In this document: piece by piece, positions 25,311-32,771 of the stretch
Layout of the letters: each line of letters starts with the position of its first letter
Position numbering within the stretch: the first letter of the stretch is position 1
NCBI RefSeq assembly: GCF_024623725.1
Contig: NZ_JANKHG010000026.1
Coordinates: 162,160-226,159, forward strand
DNA from: Limnobacter parvus
GTDB lineage: Bacteria; Pseudomonadota; Gammaproteobacteria; Burkholderiales; Burkholderiaceae_B
DNA: 64,000 nucleotides
Direction: 5' to 3'
Notes under the pieces: model-generated
The model's database searches: none
Told to the model about the DNA's origin: nothing
The model's input: the letters and a program-made list of their open reading frames with translations, nothing else
Position numbers and translations under genes: made by a program

Positions 25311-25470
25311 CCTTTCCACGCAAGTGAATGATGATTGCTTAGTACTAATTTGGTCTGGCAGGAATAAATGAACCAAGGCTTGGTGCTCTTGTCTATAAAA
25401 TATCGACAAGATTGAGTCGTGTTTGGTTTCAAACAGGCTGGGTGGTAATTTTTTAGCAAAGGTAATTCAT

Positions 25471-26145
25471 ATGCGAGTGTTAAAACTGTCCACTGTCGCA
25501 ATGGTGGGGGCAACATGCCTTTTGAGCGCATGCGCCTCGATGTACAGCGTTCGGCCGGTGGTTGCAGAAAACCAGGTGCCGGTGCAAGGTGCCGGTTTCG
25601 AGTCATTGAGTTCAAAGAAAAAGCACACTGTACAGGTGGGTTCAGCGTACAACTCAATGCGGCAGTTCGACAATCCCAGGTTCAATGTTACCTTCGTGAA
25701 TAACGGGAAGTTTCCGATTGAGTTTTCAACTGAGAACGTCACAGTGATTTTCAATGGACAGCCAGCCACAGTGGTCAGCTATGCCGCGCAAATACAGGAT
25801 GTCCAAAATCGCCTTGCCAATTACGGCATGAGAATCCCAATTTTTTACAGTCCTTTTTATCAGCAGCCTTTTCACCGTGGTTTCCATGGCGGCTTTCACA
25901 ACAGTGGATTTTTATTTCAAGCCGATTTCACTGACAGCTTAGACGTGCAACGAGCCTTGGAAGATTTTGATCATATCCAGAAATTTAGTCTGAAGCCCAC
26001 GGTGGTGCGTCCCGGTGAGCAAGCGCAAGGGCAGATTGTGGTGGGTAAAAAGTTATCTGCAAGTAGCGCGCAAGACATCACCGTCAATGTGCAAGTCGAC
26101 GACGACGCTCACACATTCAGCTTTGGTTATTTGCAAACCAATTAA
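25471..26145 (+). CDS. Hypothetical lipoprotein
   Basis: The ATG at 25471 has AAAGG upstream and gives 224 residues. The start MRVLKLSTVAMVGATCLLSAC ends in a lipobox LSAC with Cys21 as the lipid site (quoted in short form). The mature domain is beta-rich, with NPRFNVTFVNNGKFPIEF resembling an Ig-like fold, a His/Phe-rich loop (PFHRGFHGGFHNSGF) near residues 130-145, and a C-terminal VVRPGEQAQGQIVVGKKL. The loop could bind metal or insert in a membrane. I cannot name a family. It stands alone and overlaps the convergent small gene by four bases. Confidence 0.7.
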   Translation: MRVLKLSTVAMVGATCLLSACASMYSVRPVVAENQVPVQGAGFESLSSKKKHTVQVGSAYNSMRQFDNPRFNVTFVNNGKFPIEFSTENVTVIFNGQPATVVSYAAQIQDVQNRLANYGMRIPIFYSPFYQQPFHRGFHGGFHNSGFLFQADFTDSLDVQRALEDFDHIQKFSLKPTVVRPGEQAQGQIVVGKKLSASSAQDITVNVQVDDDAHTFSFGYLQTN

Positions 26146-26408
26146 CCGTTTTGCAGCATGCGTTGCGGTGAATCAGGAATTTTTCTGAATTCTCGCAATT
26201 TTGTGCGTAAAAATAAAATCATCGCGTCTTTGGCAGTCAGCTCGGTACTTAGATACTCAACAACCGCATTTAGCTGTTCCACTTCGGCCGATCGCTGCTG
26301 TATCAACTCACTGGCACGTTGCTGCAGCTTGGCAAGTTGGCGGCACAAAGCATCGTTTTCTTTTAGCAGTGACTCAATTGTTTGCTGAGCGAGGGCAGAG
26401 GTTTTCAT
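26142..26408 (-). CDS. Small coiled-coil protein, hypothetical
   Basis: The ATG at 26408 gives 88 residues; an upstream in-frame extension has no support. Residues 8-65 form a heptad-like coiled coil (TIESLLKENDALCRQLAKL, then RASELIQQRSAEVEQLNAV), and the tail is basic (FLRTKLREFRKIPDSPQRM). It begins 16 bases after another small gene and is probably co-transcribed with it behind a Fur box. No family is recognised. Confidence 0.6.
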   Translation of the reverse strand: MKTSALAQQTIESLLKENDALCRQLAKLQQRASELIQQRSAEVEQLNAVVEYLSTELTAKDAMILFLRTKLREFRKIPDSPQRMLQNG

Positions 26409-26424
26409 TACCGTGCTCCGGTGC

Positions 26425-26688
26425 CTAGTGCAAGGCATTCTTGGTGATGCAAGACAGGTCGTTGCCATGCAAGGTGGGCTGATCTAGCTCATTTTTAATC
26501 CGCTGGACTTCGGCCTGCGCAAAACCCATTACGCCGAGCAAGTCGCGAAATGCTGATGCTTCGAAACGCATCGTCATGTAATGCAAACACAAGGAAACAA
26601 CATTGGTTTCTTGACAATAATATACCGACCCATTTTCACTACCGGCCAACCACTGGCCTAGCTGTGCTGTGCAGTTTTGTCGCTGCAT
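26425..26688 (-). CDS. Small hypothetical protein behind a Fur box
   Basis: This 87-residue protein begins MQRQNCTAQLGQWLAGSENG and continues SVYYCQETNVVSLCLHYMTMRFEASAFRD in a compact alpha/beta pattern (quoted from residues 21-49 as key text: YYCQETN, SLCLHYMTM). It has five cysteines (C6, C25, C34 and two others near the C-terminal half, including DLSCITKN) and no signal peptide. A near-consensus Fur box lies 41 bases upstream of the start, so it is probably induced when iron is scarce. It is followed by the coiled-coil gene after 16 bases. I do not recognise a family; a role in iron handling is inferred only from the operator. Confidence 0.6.
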   Translation of the reverse strand: MQRQNCTAQLGQWLAGSENGSVYYCQETNVVSLCLHYMTMRFEASAFRDLLGVMGFAQAEVQRIKNELDQPTLHGNDLSCITKNALH

Positions 26689-26728
26689 GAATTACCCCGG
26701 TTTTGTTCGAATGAGACCTTATCGTAAA

Positions 26729-26743
26729 TGATAATAGTTATCA
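26729..26743. promoter_or_regulatory. Fur box
   Basis: TGATAATAGTTATCA matches the 7-1-7 Fur consensus TGATAATGATTATCA at 13 of 15 positions and is nearly palindromic. It is placed 41 bases upstream of the small gene at 26688 and 77 or more bases from the opposite gene, so the small-gene operon is the likely target. Confidence 0.75.
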
Positions 26744-26826
26744 ATACAAGAAATTTCATCACATTATTTGTGAACGCAACAACCGGGTATTCGCTCCAAT
26801 TTGCTCGCTTAAGTTAAGGCCGTGGG

Positions 26827-28050
26827 TCAGGATTCCAATAACTCAAACGTCAAGCCCGCATGCAATTGCAGGCGGCTGATTAGTTGTTCCCCCATCAATG
26901 ACGCAGGTGTCCAAAATCCGCCAGCTTTGTCATGGTTGTCCTTGGCCAGGCAAACTACTGCTTCACCCAGCATTTTTGCTGTGGAACCATAACCGGGGTC
27001 CATGTCGCCTGTCACCCTTGCGACTGCGCTCTTGCCTTTGCTGGTGGTTCCATAGAAACGCAAATCGTATGATCCACGCTTTTGAGAGTTTTCACTGGGG
27101 CCTTCACCAGGCTTTGGAACCACGTATTTCTCGAGTATCCAGCGGGTGGGCGGTAGGGCAGCCCCAATCAAAAAGCCGGCCATGCCACTGGCCAACCCGA
27201 TGGCTGTTAAGCGGCCCTTCAGGCCACTTCCCGTCATCATGGCCTCGTCGTACTTGAAATCCTTGCCATAGTTGTAACCCATCAAGGCGTTGCTTCGGTG
27301 AACTATGCGCGTGTTAATACCTGCCATGACGAAAGGCGCAAGCCAGTTCTTAGCGATGGGGTCAAATTCAGCGAACTTCACGTTGGGTTGGCGGGCAGCA
27401 AGTCGTGTTGGCGAGATCAAATAGGGATTGGCAAGCTTTTTTGCAAGTGATCGGTCTGCTGCGACTTCACGGGTCACGTTGATCATACTGGCCACAGTGC
27501 CGCCTGAAAACTCACCTTTTAATTTGCGAACACGCATGCGAATTTGTTGGCAAGGTTCACCATACTGAACAGTTACCGCATTCTGTAGAAACAAAACGCC
27601 TAAATCAGAGGGTATGGAATCGAATCCACAACAATGAACAATGCGCGCACCACTTTTTTTTGCGCTTGCCTCATGTGCATCAATCATGCGTGCAATCCAT
27701 TGCACTTCACCAGTCAGGTCACAATAATCTGTACCGCTTTCGGCACAGATCTTAACAAGTTGAGAACCATACAAGGCATAGGGGCCAACCGTAGATACGA
27801 TAACCCTGGCTTTTGCGCTCAATCCTTGAAGCTCTTCTTCATTGCTTGCATTTGCGGTCAGGATGGGTAATGTGCGCGCTTGTTCGCCCAGCGTATTCCT
27901 CAAAATCTCAAGTTTTGCCTGATCCCGACCAGCGATGGCCCATTTTAACTCGCCATTTAGTCCATGGCGTTTCCACAAATACTGCACCAAAATTTGTCCT
28001 ACAAAACTGGTGGCACCGAACACGACCACATCGAATTCTTTTAGTTTCAT
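26827..28050 (-). CDS. Saccharopine dehydrogenase-like / trans-acting enoyl reductase-type protein
   Basis: The 407-residue protein starts MKLKEFDVVVFGATSFVGQ, a Rossmann NAD(P)-binding motif (G-A-T-S-F-V-G), with CAGGAG upstream. VVSTVGPYALYGSQLVKICAESGTDYCDLTGE is the stretch typical of the saccharopine dehydrogenase-like oxidoreductase group (key: TVGPYALYG, DYCDLTGE). A hydrophobic helix (GLASGMAGFLIGAALPP) lies near residue 290, suggesting membrane association. Actinobacterial relatives are trans-acting enoyl reductases in lipid synthesis; the bacterial group is otherwise uncharacterised. A lipid-modifying oxidoreductase is the best guess, and lysine metabolism is unlikely. Confidence 0.8.
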   Translation of the reverse strand: MKLKEFDVVVFGATSFVGQILVQYLWKRHGLNGELKWAIAGRDQAKLEILRNTLGEQARTLPILTANASNEEELQGLSAKARVIVSTVGPYALYGSQLVKICAESGTDYCDLTGEVQWIARMIDAHEASAKKSGARIVHCCGFDSIPSDLGVLFLQNAVTVQYGEPCQQIRMRVRKLKGEFSGGTVASMINVTREVAADRSLAKKLANPYLISPTRLAARQPNVKFAEFDPIAKNWLAPFVMAGINTRIVHRSNALMGYNYGKDFKYDEAMMTGSGLKGRLTAIGLASGMAGFLIGAALPPTRWILEKYVVPKPGEGPSENSQKRGSYDLRFYGTTSKGKSAVARVTGDMDPGYGSTAKMLGEAVVCLAKDNHDKAGGFWTPASLMGEQLISRLQLHAGLTFELLES

Positions 28051-28216
28051 CGCAGATTTTCTCCTGAATTTATTGTCTCTTTGTCGATTCTCTCATACTG
28101 AATTTACCTTGTACCGTTATTCATAATTTTGATTATTTGTATTCCGTTAGGGTGATATGTAGTGACCGGAGCTTTAACCCGTTCGGGGGGACGCAATTTG
28201 GATGTGGAATATTTAA

Positions 28217-28231
28217 GGTAAATCCATTACC
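28217..28231 (+). promoter_or_regulatory. Leader hairpin next to the ribosome site
   Basis: GGTAA-ATCCA-TTACC forms a 5-bp hairpin immediately upstream of the Shine-Dalgarno GGAG of the N-acyl amino acid synthase gene. The rest of the 192-base leader region shows no riboswitch I can recognise. Confidence 0.25.
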
Positions 28232-28242
28232 CGGAGAGCACG

Positions 28243-28956
28243 ATGCTTAGTTCTACAGCAGTGAATTTCTTGTCAGATTCAACATCACAACTGCTCCCTT
28301 TCTGGATTGCAAAAGCAGAGTCTGATCACGAGCTGGAACTGGCCGCGCGGGCCAGACAAGTTGCGTATGGAAAACATCTTCCGCAACTGGGCGACAAGTT
28401 GGCCACTCCCGATGAAGATGATGTTGACCAAGACTCCGCAGTACTCTTGGCCTATTCCAAACTCGACGGCAGCTGCATTGGTACAGTCAGAATCCAGATT
28501 GCCAATCAACGGGCGCTGCGACTGGAGGATTCGTTTCGACTGCCCAGCGCATTGCGGCAGGGGCGCATTGCTGAAATTTCCAGATTGGCCATTCCTTCCC
28601 GATCCAATGGACTCACCTTACGGTTGATGTTGATCAAGGCTGCCTACTGGTACAGCCGTGCACACCGGGTTGATCGTTGTTTTCTTTGTGTGCGATATCC
28701 AGTAGATCGGCAATATCGACGTTTCGATCTGGACGATGTGATGAGAAATGATGGGTTTGTGCCCATGCAACACATTGGAATGATTCCACATCGAATCTTG
28801 TGGTTTGATGTTTTCAATATAGAAGCACGGTGGTTGCTCAGCGCTAACCCGTTGCACTCTGTTTATTTTTCGAATTCACACCCCGATTTACTGAAGAACA
28901 TTCAGGCGAATACCTTGATTCAAGAGACCCTTGCCCAACGGCGAAATCACGGATGA
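28243..28956 (+). CDS. N-acyl amino acid synthase-like acyltransferase (FeeM/GNAT superfamily)
   Basis: This 237-residue protein has GGAGAG ten bases before its ATG. It matches the acyl-homoserine-lactone-synthase/GNAT-like fold of FeeM enzymes. Visible features are ELAARARQVAYGKHLPQ (the R-x-x-x-Y segment that receives the acyl donor), GTVRIQ, and the core RIAEISRLAI, with RCFLCVRYPVDRQYRRF following. FeeM makes long-chain N-acyl amino acids from acyl-ACP and an amino acid. A PEP-CTERM-associated acyltransferase is a related possibility, but no exosortase genes are in the window. It overlaps the next gene, a membrane EAL protein, by four bases, linking acyl-lipid signal synthesis to c-di-GMP. 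Confidence 0.7.
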   Translation: MLSSTAVNFLSDSTSQLLPFWIAKAESDHELELAARARQVAYGKHLPQLGDKLATPDEDDVDQDSAVLLAYSKLDGSCIGTVRIQIANQRALRLEDSFRLPSALRQGRIAEISRLAIPSRSNGLTLRLMLIKAAYWYSRAHRVDRCFLCVRYPVDRQYRRFDLDDVMRNDGFVPMQHIGMIPHRILWFDVFNIEARWLLSANPLHSVYFSNSHPDLLKNIQANTLIQETLAQRRNHG

Positions 28957-31874
28957 AATTCATGCAAGCAGTGCTGGTGAACAGGAAGTTTTTCCGCTTT
29001 ATTCAAAGTTTACAAAACGCACCCTGGGTGCAAATGTTGTCGGTAGTGTTATTAATTTGTTTTATTGCAGTCTCGATTGTGAATTTGTCGCTGTTCGATG
29101 AACATGCCGAGCGAGAAGTCAGAGTGCAGTTTTCAAGCATGGACAATGATCAGACACCAGACTCAATATTCACCGTGCTGGAACAGATGAAAGGTGAACC
29201 ACGAGCTGAAATATTGCGTACCCATCTGGATGAAACACCCTTTTGGATCTACGCCAGTCTGAATGCTGCTGTTCTGAATCATCACAATCAAATGTACTTT
29301 GAATCCAGGCATCTTGTTCAGTCAATTTGTTGGCGCGAATCAACAGTCGGGGAACTGGAACAACTTGTCTTGAGAACCAATCAGGGTCGTTTGCTTTCCA
29401 CAAGTTTACTGGGTAAAGCCGATACCCAGGGAGTGCTTTGCCAGTTCAGCTTTGTAGGGCCCGCTACACTACAGATCGGTTTGCAATCTCAGGCTGATTT
29501 CAACGCGAGTTCGTTGGACTTTGAACGTCGTCAGGGTTTTCTTGAGGGCGTACTGTATTTGATGATTGGCTTTGTCGCTCTGGCTGCAATCATGACCCGT
29601 AGTTCCTTGTTTGTCTCCTATGGTTTTTGGTTGTTCGCCAGCCTTCGCCTCGTGGCTTTGTCCGAAGGGTGGGATCACACACTGTTCGGCATTGAGTTAG
29701 GTATCGAGACCCTGTCACATGCACGCATGACAGCATTGGCGATGTATTTCGCATCCACGGTACTGATGATGTGGCATCTGTTTGAGAATGTCAGGCGTGA
29801 ATCCTGGGTGGGGGTGTTGCGCGCGCTTCAGGGCGCGTCGATACTTTTCATGTTGCTTGCTTTGGTGGCACCCTACCGCACCTTTCTTGAGCTGTTCTGG
29901 CCCATGAGCCTCGTGGCAGTGTCTGTGGTGGCCTGGGTCGTAATTCAATACTTTTTGGAAAAGCGAGATCGAGTTGCCATTTATTATCTTGCGGCAATGT
30001 TGATCACCTTGACCGGCGCAGTGGCGGAAGTTTTGGCTGCCTGGTTTGAACACACTTTACTGCTGCAATACTTCAACAGTGCTTCAGTAACCGTTTTTGC
30101 CAGCGTTATGACGGCAGTGGCCTTGGCTGAGTACTTCCGAAAAGCGCAACTTCAACAACAGCTTGCGGCCAGGGAGATCGAGCAGGCGCATGAGCGTCTT
30201 GAAAGCGTATTCGATATTGCACCGTCCGCCATGTTTACCTCTTCGGTTTCCGGCGAACTATTGAAGTACAACAAACGATTTGTTGATGTTTTTCTGAATC
30301 GGGAAGGCAAGCCAGTCTTTGATTTTTTACAAGCTCAAAGGCTGCAGACTTTGTTTAATTTGCTTGAAACTCCTGGCAAATCTTCGCGCCGCGAGTTGCC
30401 GATTGTGATGGGTGATGGGCAAACAAGGTGGTTTGAGTTGGTTGTGAATCGGGACGATCGCGAGCTGGTGGGTGTGGTCAGCGATTTCACGGCGCGAAAG
30501 GACAAAGAACTGGCTTTGCAGCATCAGGCCACTCACGATGAACTGACAGGCGCTCTGAATCGCCGAGGTTTGCAGCACAGCATTCACAATCGACTAATTA
30601 AAGGTGCAGGGACCTTCACCGTGTTTTGTACCGAAATCCAGCAATTCTCAAGAATTGTCAGTGCCTACGGCCTGGCAGTGTCAGATCAATTGCTTCAGGC
30701 ATTTCAGATTGAGCTTCATAAATATTTGGGGTCTTATGGAGAAGTGGCCCGCCTTCATGTGGATCAGTTTGTAGTTTTGATTCACCAGGCCGATGCACTG
30801 AGAGCGGAGGATGAGTTCAATGCCTTTCTTGAGAAGATTGAAGCAACACCGTTTCAGCTGGATGGGCGAGCTATTCAGCCAACCGTATTGGCTACACTGG
30901 TTTTTCAAGGAGTGATTGACAACGTATTGGATGTCATGGAAACCGTTGAAGTATCCATGCGCGAATCCTCTGCCAAAACAAAGAGAAGCGGTCAGGCCGA
31001 GCGAATTGTGTACGAGCAGAATCAAACACGCCGTCTTTTGGAGCAATCCAGAACCATACGACGCTTGGGTGATCAGAAGCTGCCACAGGGGCTCACTTTG
31101 GCATGGCAGCCTATTTTGGCTCTCGAACAGCCAGACATGCCACTGTACGCCGAGGCTTTGCTGCGAATCAAAGGCGAGGATGGGCAATTAAGTTCAGCCG
31201 GGTTCCTGCTGGAAGCCTGCGAGAGAGGAGGGCACACGGCTTTCCTGGACAACTGGGTACTTAGTCAAAGCCTTGATTTTTTGAGCGAAAACTCAGAGGC
31301 ACTTAAAAAATTAAGTGTGTTGAGTATCAATGTATCGCCCGGGTCGTTAAATGATGAGGTATTTCTTCAAGACACCTTGGCGCTCATTCTGGTACATCAA
31401 GCACAGGCTTCCAAGTTGTGTTTGGAAATCACCGAAGTGGGTTCAGTGATCAATTTACCCGCTGTACAAACCTTCATTGAACAAGTTAGAACATTGGGCG
31501 TTCGAATCGCACTGGATGATTTTGGTGCAGGTTACAGCAATTTCCGATACGCGATCGATCTGCATGCTGATGTAATCAAGATTGACGGCTCGATTATCAA
31601 GAACATTTGCCACAGCACAGAAAGTCACGCTGTGACAACCGCAATTGTTGGTTTGGCCCACGACCTGGGTTGCAAGTGTGTGGCGGAATGGGTAGAAGAC
31701 TTGCACACCCTGCGGGAAGTGAAAGAGCTCGGCGTGGATTATGTTCAAGGTTATCTGATTTCACCGGCGGTTGAGTGCACCCGGTTTTTGAATTTGCAAA
31801 GCCCGCTCGATCTAATGCAAGACCAAGACAGGGCGATGATGATTCAGGACATCGTTGACGCTTTGCCTTGCTGA
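28953..31874 (+). CDS. Membrane 7TM-PAS-GGDEF(degenerate)-EAL protein
   Basis: The 973-residue protein starts inside the stop of the previous gene (ATGA). Order: one N-terminal membrane helix and a periplasmic region (residues 20-195), a seven-helix 7TMR-DISM-like block (195-400), a linking coiled coil, a PAS-like domain (410-510), a GGDEF domain (520-660) and an EAL domain (710-960). The GGDEF motif is replaced by HVDQF (602-606), so cyclase activity is unlikely. The EAL domain is intact by eye: EALLR (E734), SINVSPGSL, CLEITEVG, ALDDFGAGYSN, VIKIDGSI and VQGYLISP. It should hydrolyse c-di-GMP in response to an envelope or lipid cue. The stop overlaps the convergent MscS gene by 31 bases. 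Confidence 0.88.
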   Translation: MKFMQAVLVNRKFFRFIQSLQNAPWVQMLSVVLLICFIAVSIVNLSLFDEHAEREVRVQFSSMDNDQTPDSIFTVLEQMKGEPRAEILRTHLDETPFWIYASLNAAVLNHHNQMYFESRHLVQSICWRESTVGELEQLVLRTNQGRLLSTSLLGKADTQGVLCQFSFVGPATLQIGLQSQADFNASSLDFERRQGFLEGVLYLMIGFVALAAIMTRSSLFVSYGFWLFASLRLVALSEGWDHTLFGIELGIETLSHARMTALAMYFASTVLMMWHLFENVRRESWVGVLRALQGASILFMLLALVAPYRTFLELFWPMSLVAVSVVAWVVIQYFLEKRDRVAIYYLAAMLITLTGAVAEVLAAWFEHTLLLQYFNSASVTVFASVMTAVALAEYFRKAQLQQQLAAREIEQAHERLESVFDIAPSAMFTSSVSGELLKYNKRFVDVFLNREGKPVFDFLQAQRLQTLFNLLETPGKSSRRELPIVMGDGQTRWFELVVNRDDRELVGVVSDFTARKDKELALQHQATHDELTGALNRRGLQHSIHNRLIKGAGTFTVFCTEIQQFSRIVSAYGLAVSDQLLQAFQIELHKYLGSYGEVARLHVDQFVVLIHQADALRAEDEFNAFLEKIEATPFQLDGRAIQPTVLATLVFQGVIDNVLDVMETVEVSMRESSAKTKRSGQAERIVYEQNQTRRLLEQSRTIRRLGDQKLPQGLTLAWQPILALEQPDMPLYAEALLRIKGEDGQLSSAGFLLEACERGGHTAFLDNWVLSQSLDFLSENSEALKKLSVLSINVSPGSLNDEVFLQDTLALILVHQAQASKLCLEITEVGSVINLPAVQTFIEQVRTLGVRIALDDFGAGYSNFRYAIDLHADVIKIDGSIIKNICHSTESHAVTTAIVGLAHDLGCKCVAEWVEDLHTLREVKELGVDYVQGYLISPAVECTRFLNLQSPLDLMQDQDRAMMIQDIVDALPC

Positions 31875-32770
31875 TTCGGTTCTTCGGTGATTTCTTCCAG
31901 AGGCTGGCCCTGCTCTGAGTATTCCACCCAGAATCGTTTCACGATTGATTTCTCTAGTTGTCCTCGCTTGTTCAGAGGGCAGGCAAAACGCAAAGTCATG
32001 CGCAAGCATTTTTCATCCACACTGGCCCAGAATACCTCGGGGCGCGCTTTCGGGAGGTCGACGAAATTGTCCCGTTCTACTGCAGAGAAGTGACGCTCAG
32101 CTTCTTCGATCCAGTGTTTGCCTGCTTCATCCGCAAGACGAAGAGCCAATGATTCTGCAGCTTGAATTTTTACAGACTTGTCAAAATTGAAGTCAATCAA
32201 ATGAATGCCGTACGAGCCATAGACCGACAGGTTTTTCATCGCTTGAGTGAACACAAGGCTGTTGGGTAGTGAAAGGAGACGGCCAGTCTGCTTTTTTGAG
32301 GGTCCAATTTCCGCAAGCTCGAAAGTAACAAAACCCATGTTGACCAATTGACCGGTGAATTCGCCCACCTCAATGGTGCTGCCGATTTTTAAACTCTTGT
32401 TCAGCGAAATAATCAAAGCCCCCCAAAGGCAAAGAATAAATTCTTTGCTGACAATCAATAGTGCGCCACCAATTGCAGCAAGCGAAATCAAAAAGCCTGT
32501 AATTTGTCCAGACCACAATGCCAGGATCAAAAGCAGGGCGCTAACCCAAACAATATTTTTTCGGCGCACCCATGTTGCCCGCACATTGCCGGTTTGGGGC
32601 AATTTCGAACCCGTGTCACGAAGCAAGCGCCAGTGCATCAAGCGGTTGATGGTGGTGGCCAGCATTAGAATACCGATGGACAAAATCAACCGGCCAAGTC
32701 GACTTTCCAGAAAGTTGAAGACCTGTTCAACAACGGGTTCAAGGTCTTTAAAGAATTGAATAATCTCCAT
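31844..32770 (-). CDS. MscS-family mechanosensitive channel
   Basis: The ATG at 32770 gives 308 residues; a longer frame would overlap the antiporter gene. Three hydrophobic helices occupy residues 20-120 (LILSIGILMLATTI, NIVWVSALLLILALW, ITGFLISLAAIGGALLIV). The pore-lining helix and beta domain follow, with ISLNKSLKIGSTIEVGEFTGQLVNMGF, the MscS signature (key: KIGSTIEV, G-x-V). The C-terminal vestibule ends around residue 290. It relieves hypo-osmotic stress in the inner membrane. It starts one base after the KefB/C-type antiporter stop, so the two are co-transcribed. Its 3' end overlaps the convergent EAL gene by 31 bases. Confidence 0.88.
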   Translation of the reverse strand: MEIIQFFKDLEPVVEQVFNFLESRLGRLILSIGILMLATTINRLMHWRLLRDTGSKLPQTGNVRATWVRRKNIVWVSALLLILALWSGQITGFLISLAAIGGALLIVSKEFILCLWGALIISLNKSLKIGSTIEVGEFTGQLVNMGFVTFELAEIGPSKKQTGRLLSLPNSLVFTQAMKNLSVYGSYGIHLIDFNFDKSVKIQAAESLALRLADEAGKHWIEEAERHFSAVERDNFVDLPKARPEVFWASVDEKCLRMTLRFACPLNKRGQLEKSIVKRFWVEYSEQGQPLEEITEEPNQQGKASTMS

Positions 32771-32771
32771 A

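Noticed and set aside
28051..28242. Possible riboswitch upstream of the N-acyl amino acid synthase gene
   Set aside because: I looked for a c-di-GMP (GEMM-like) or other known aptamer. Only a short hairpin and an UUCG-like loop are visible, without the conserved core.
28953..31874. Active diguanylate cyclase in the GGDEF region
   Set aside because: The motif reads HVDQF, which lacks the glycines and acidic pair needed for cyclase activity.
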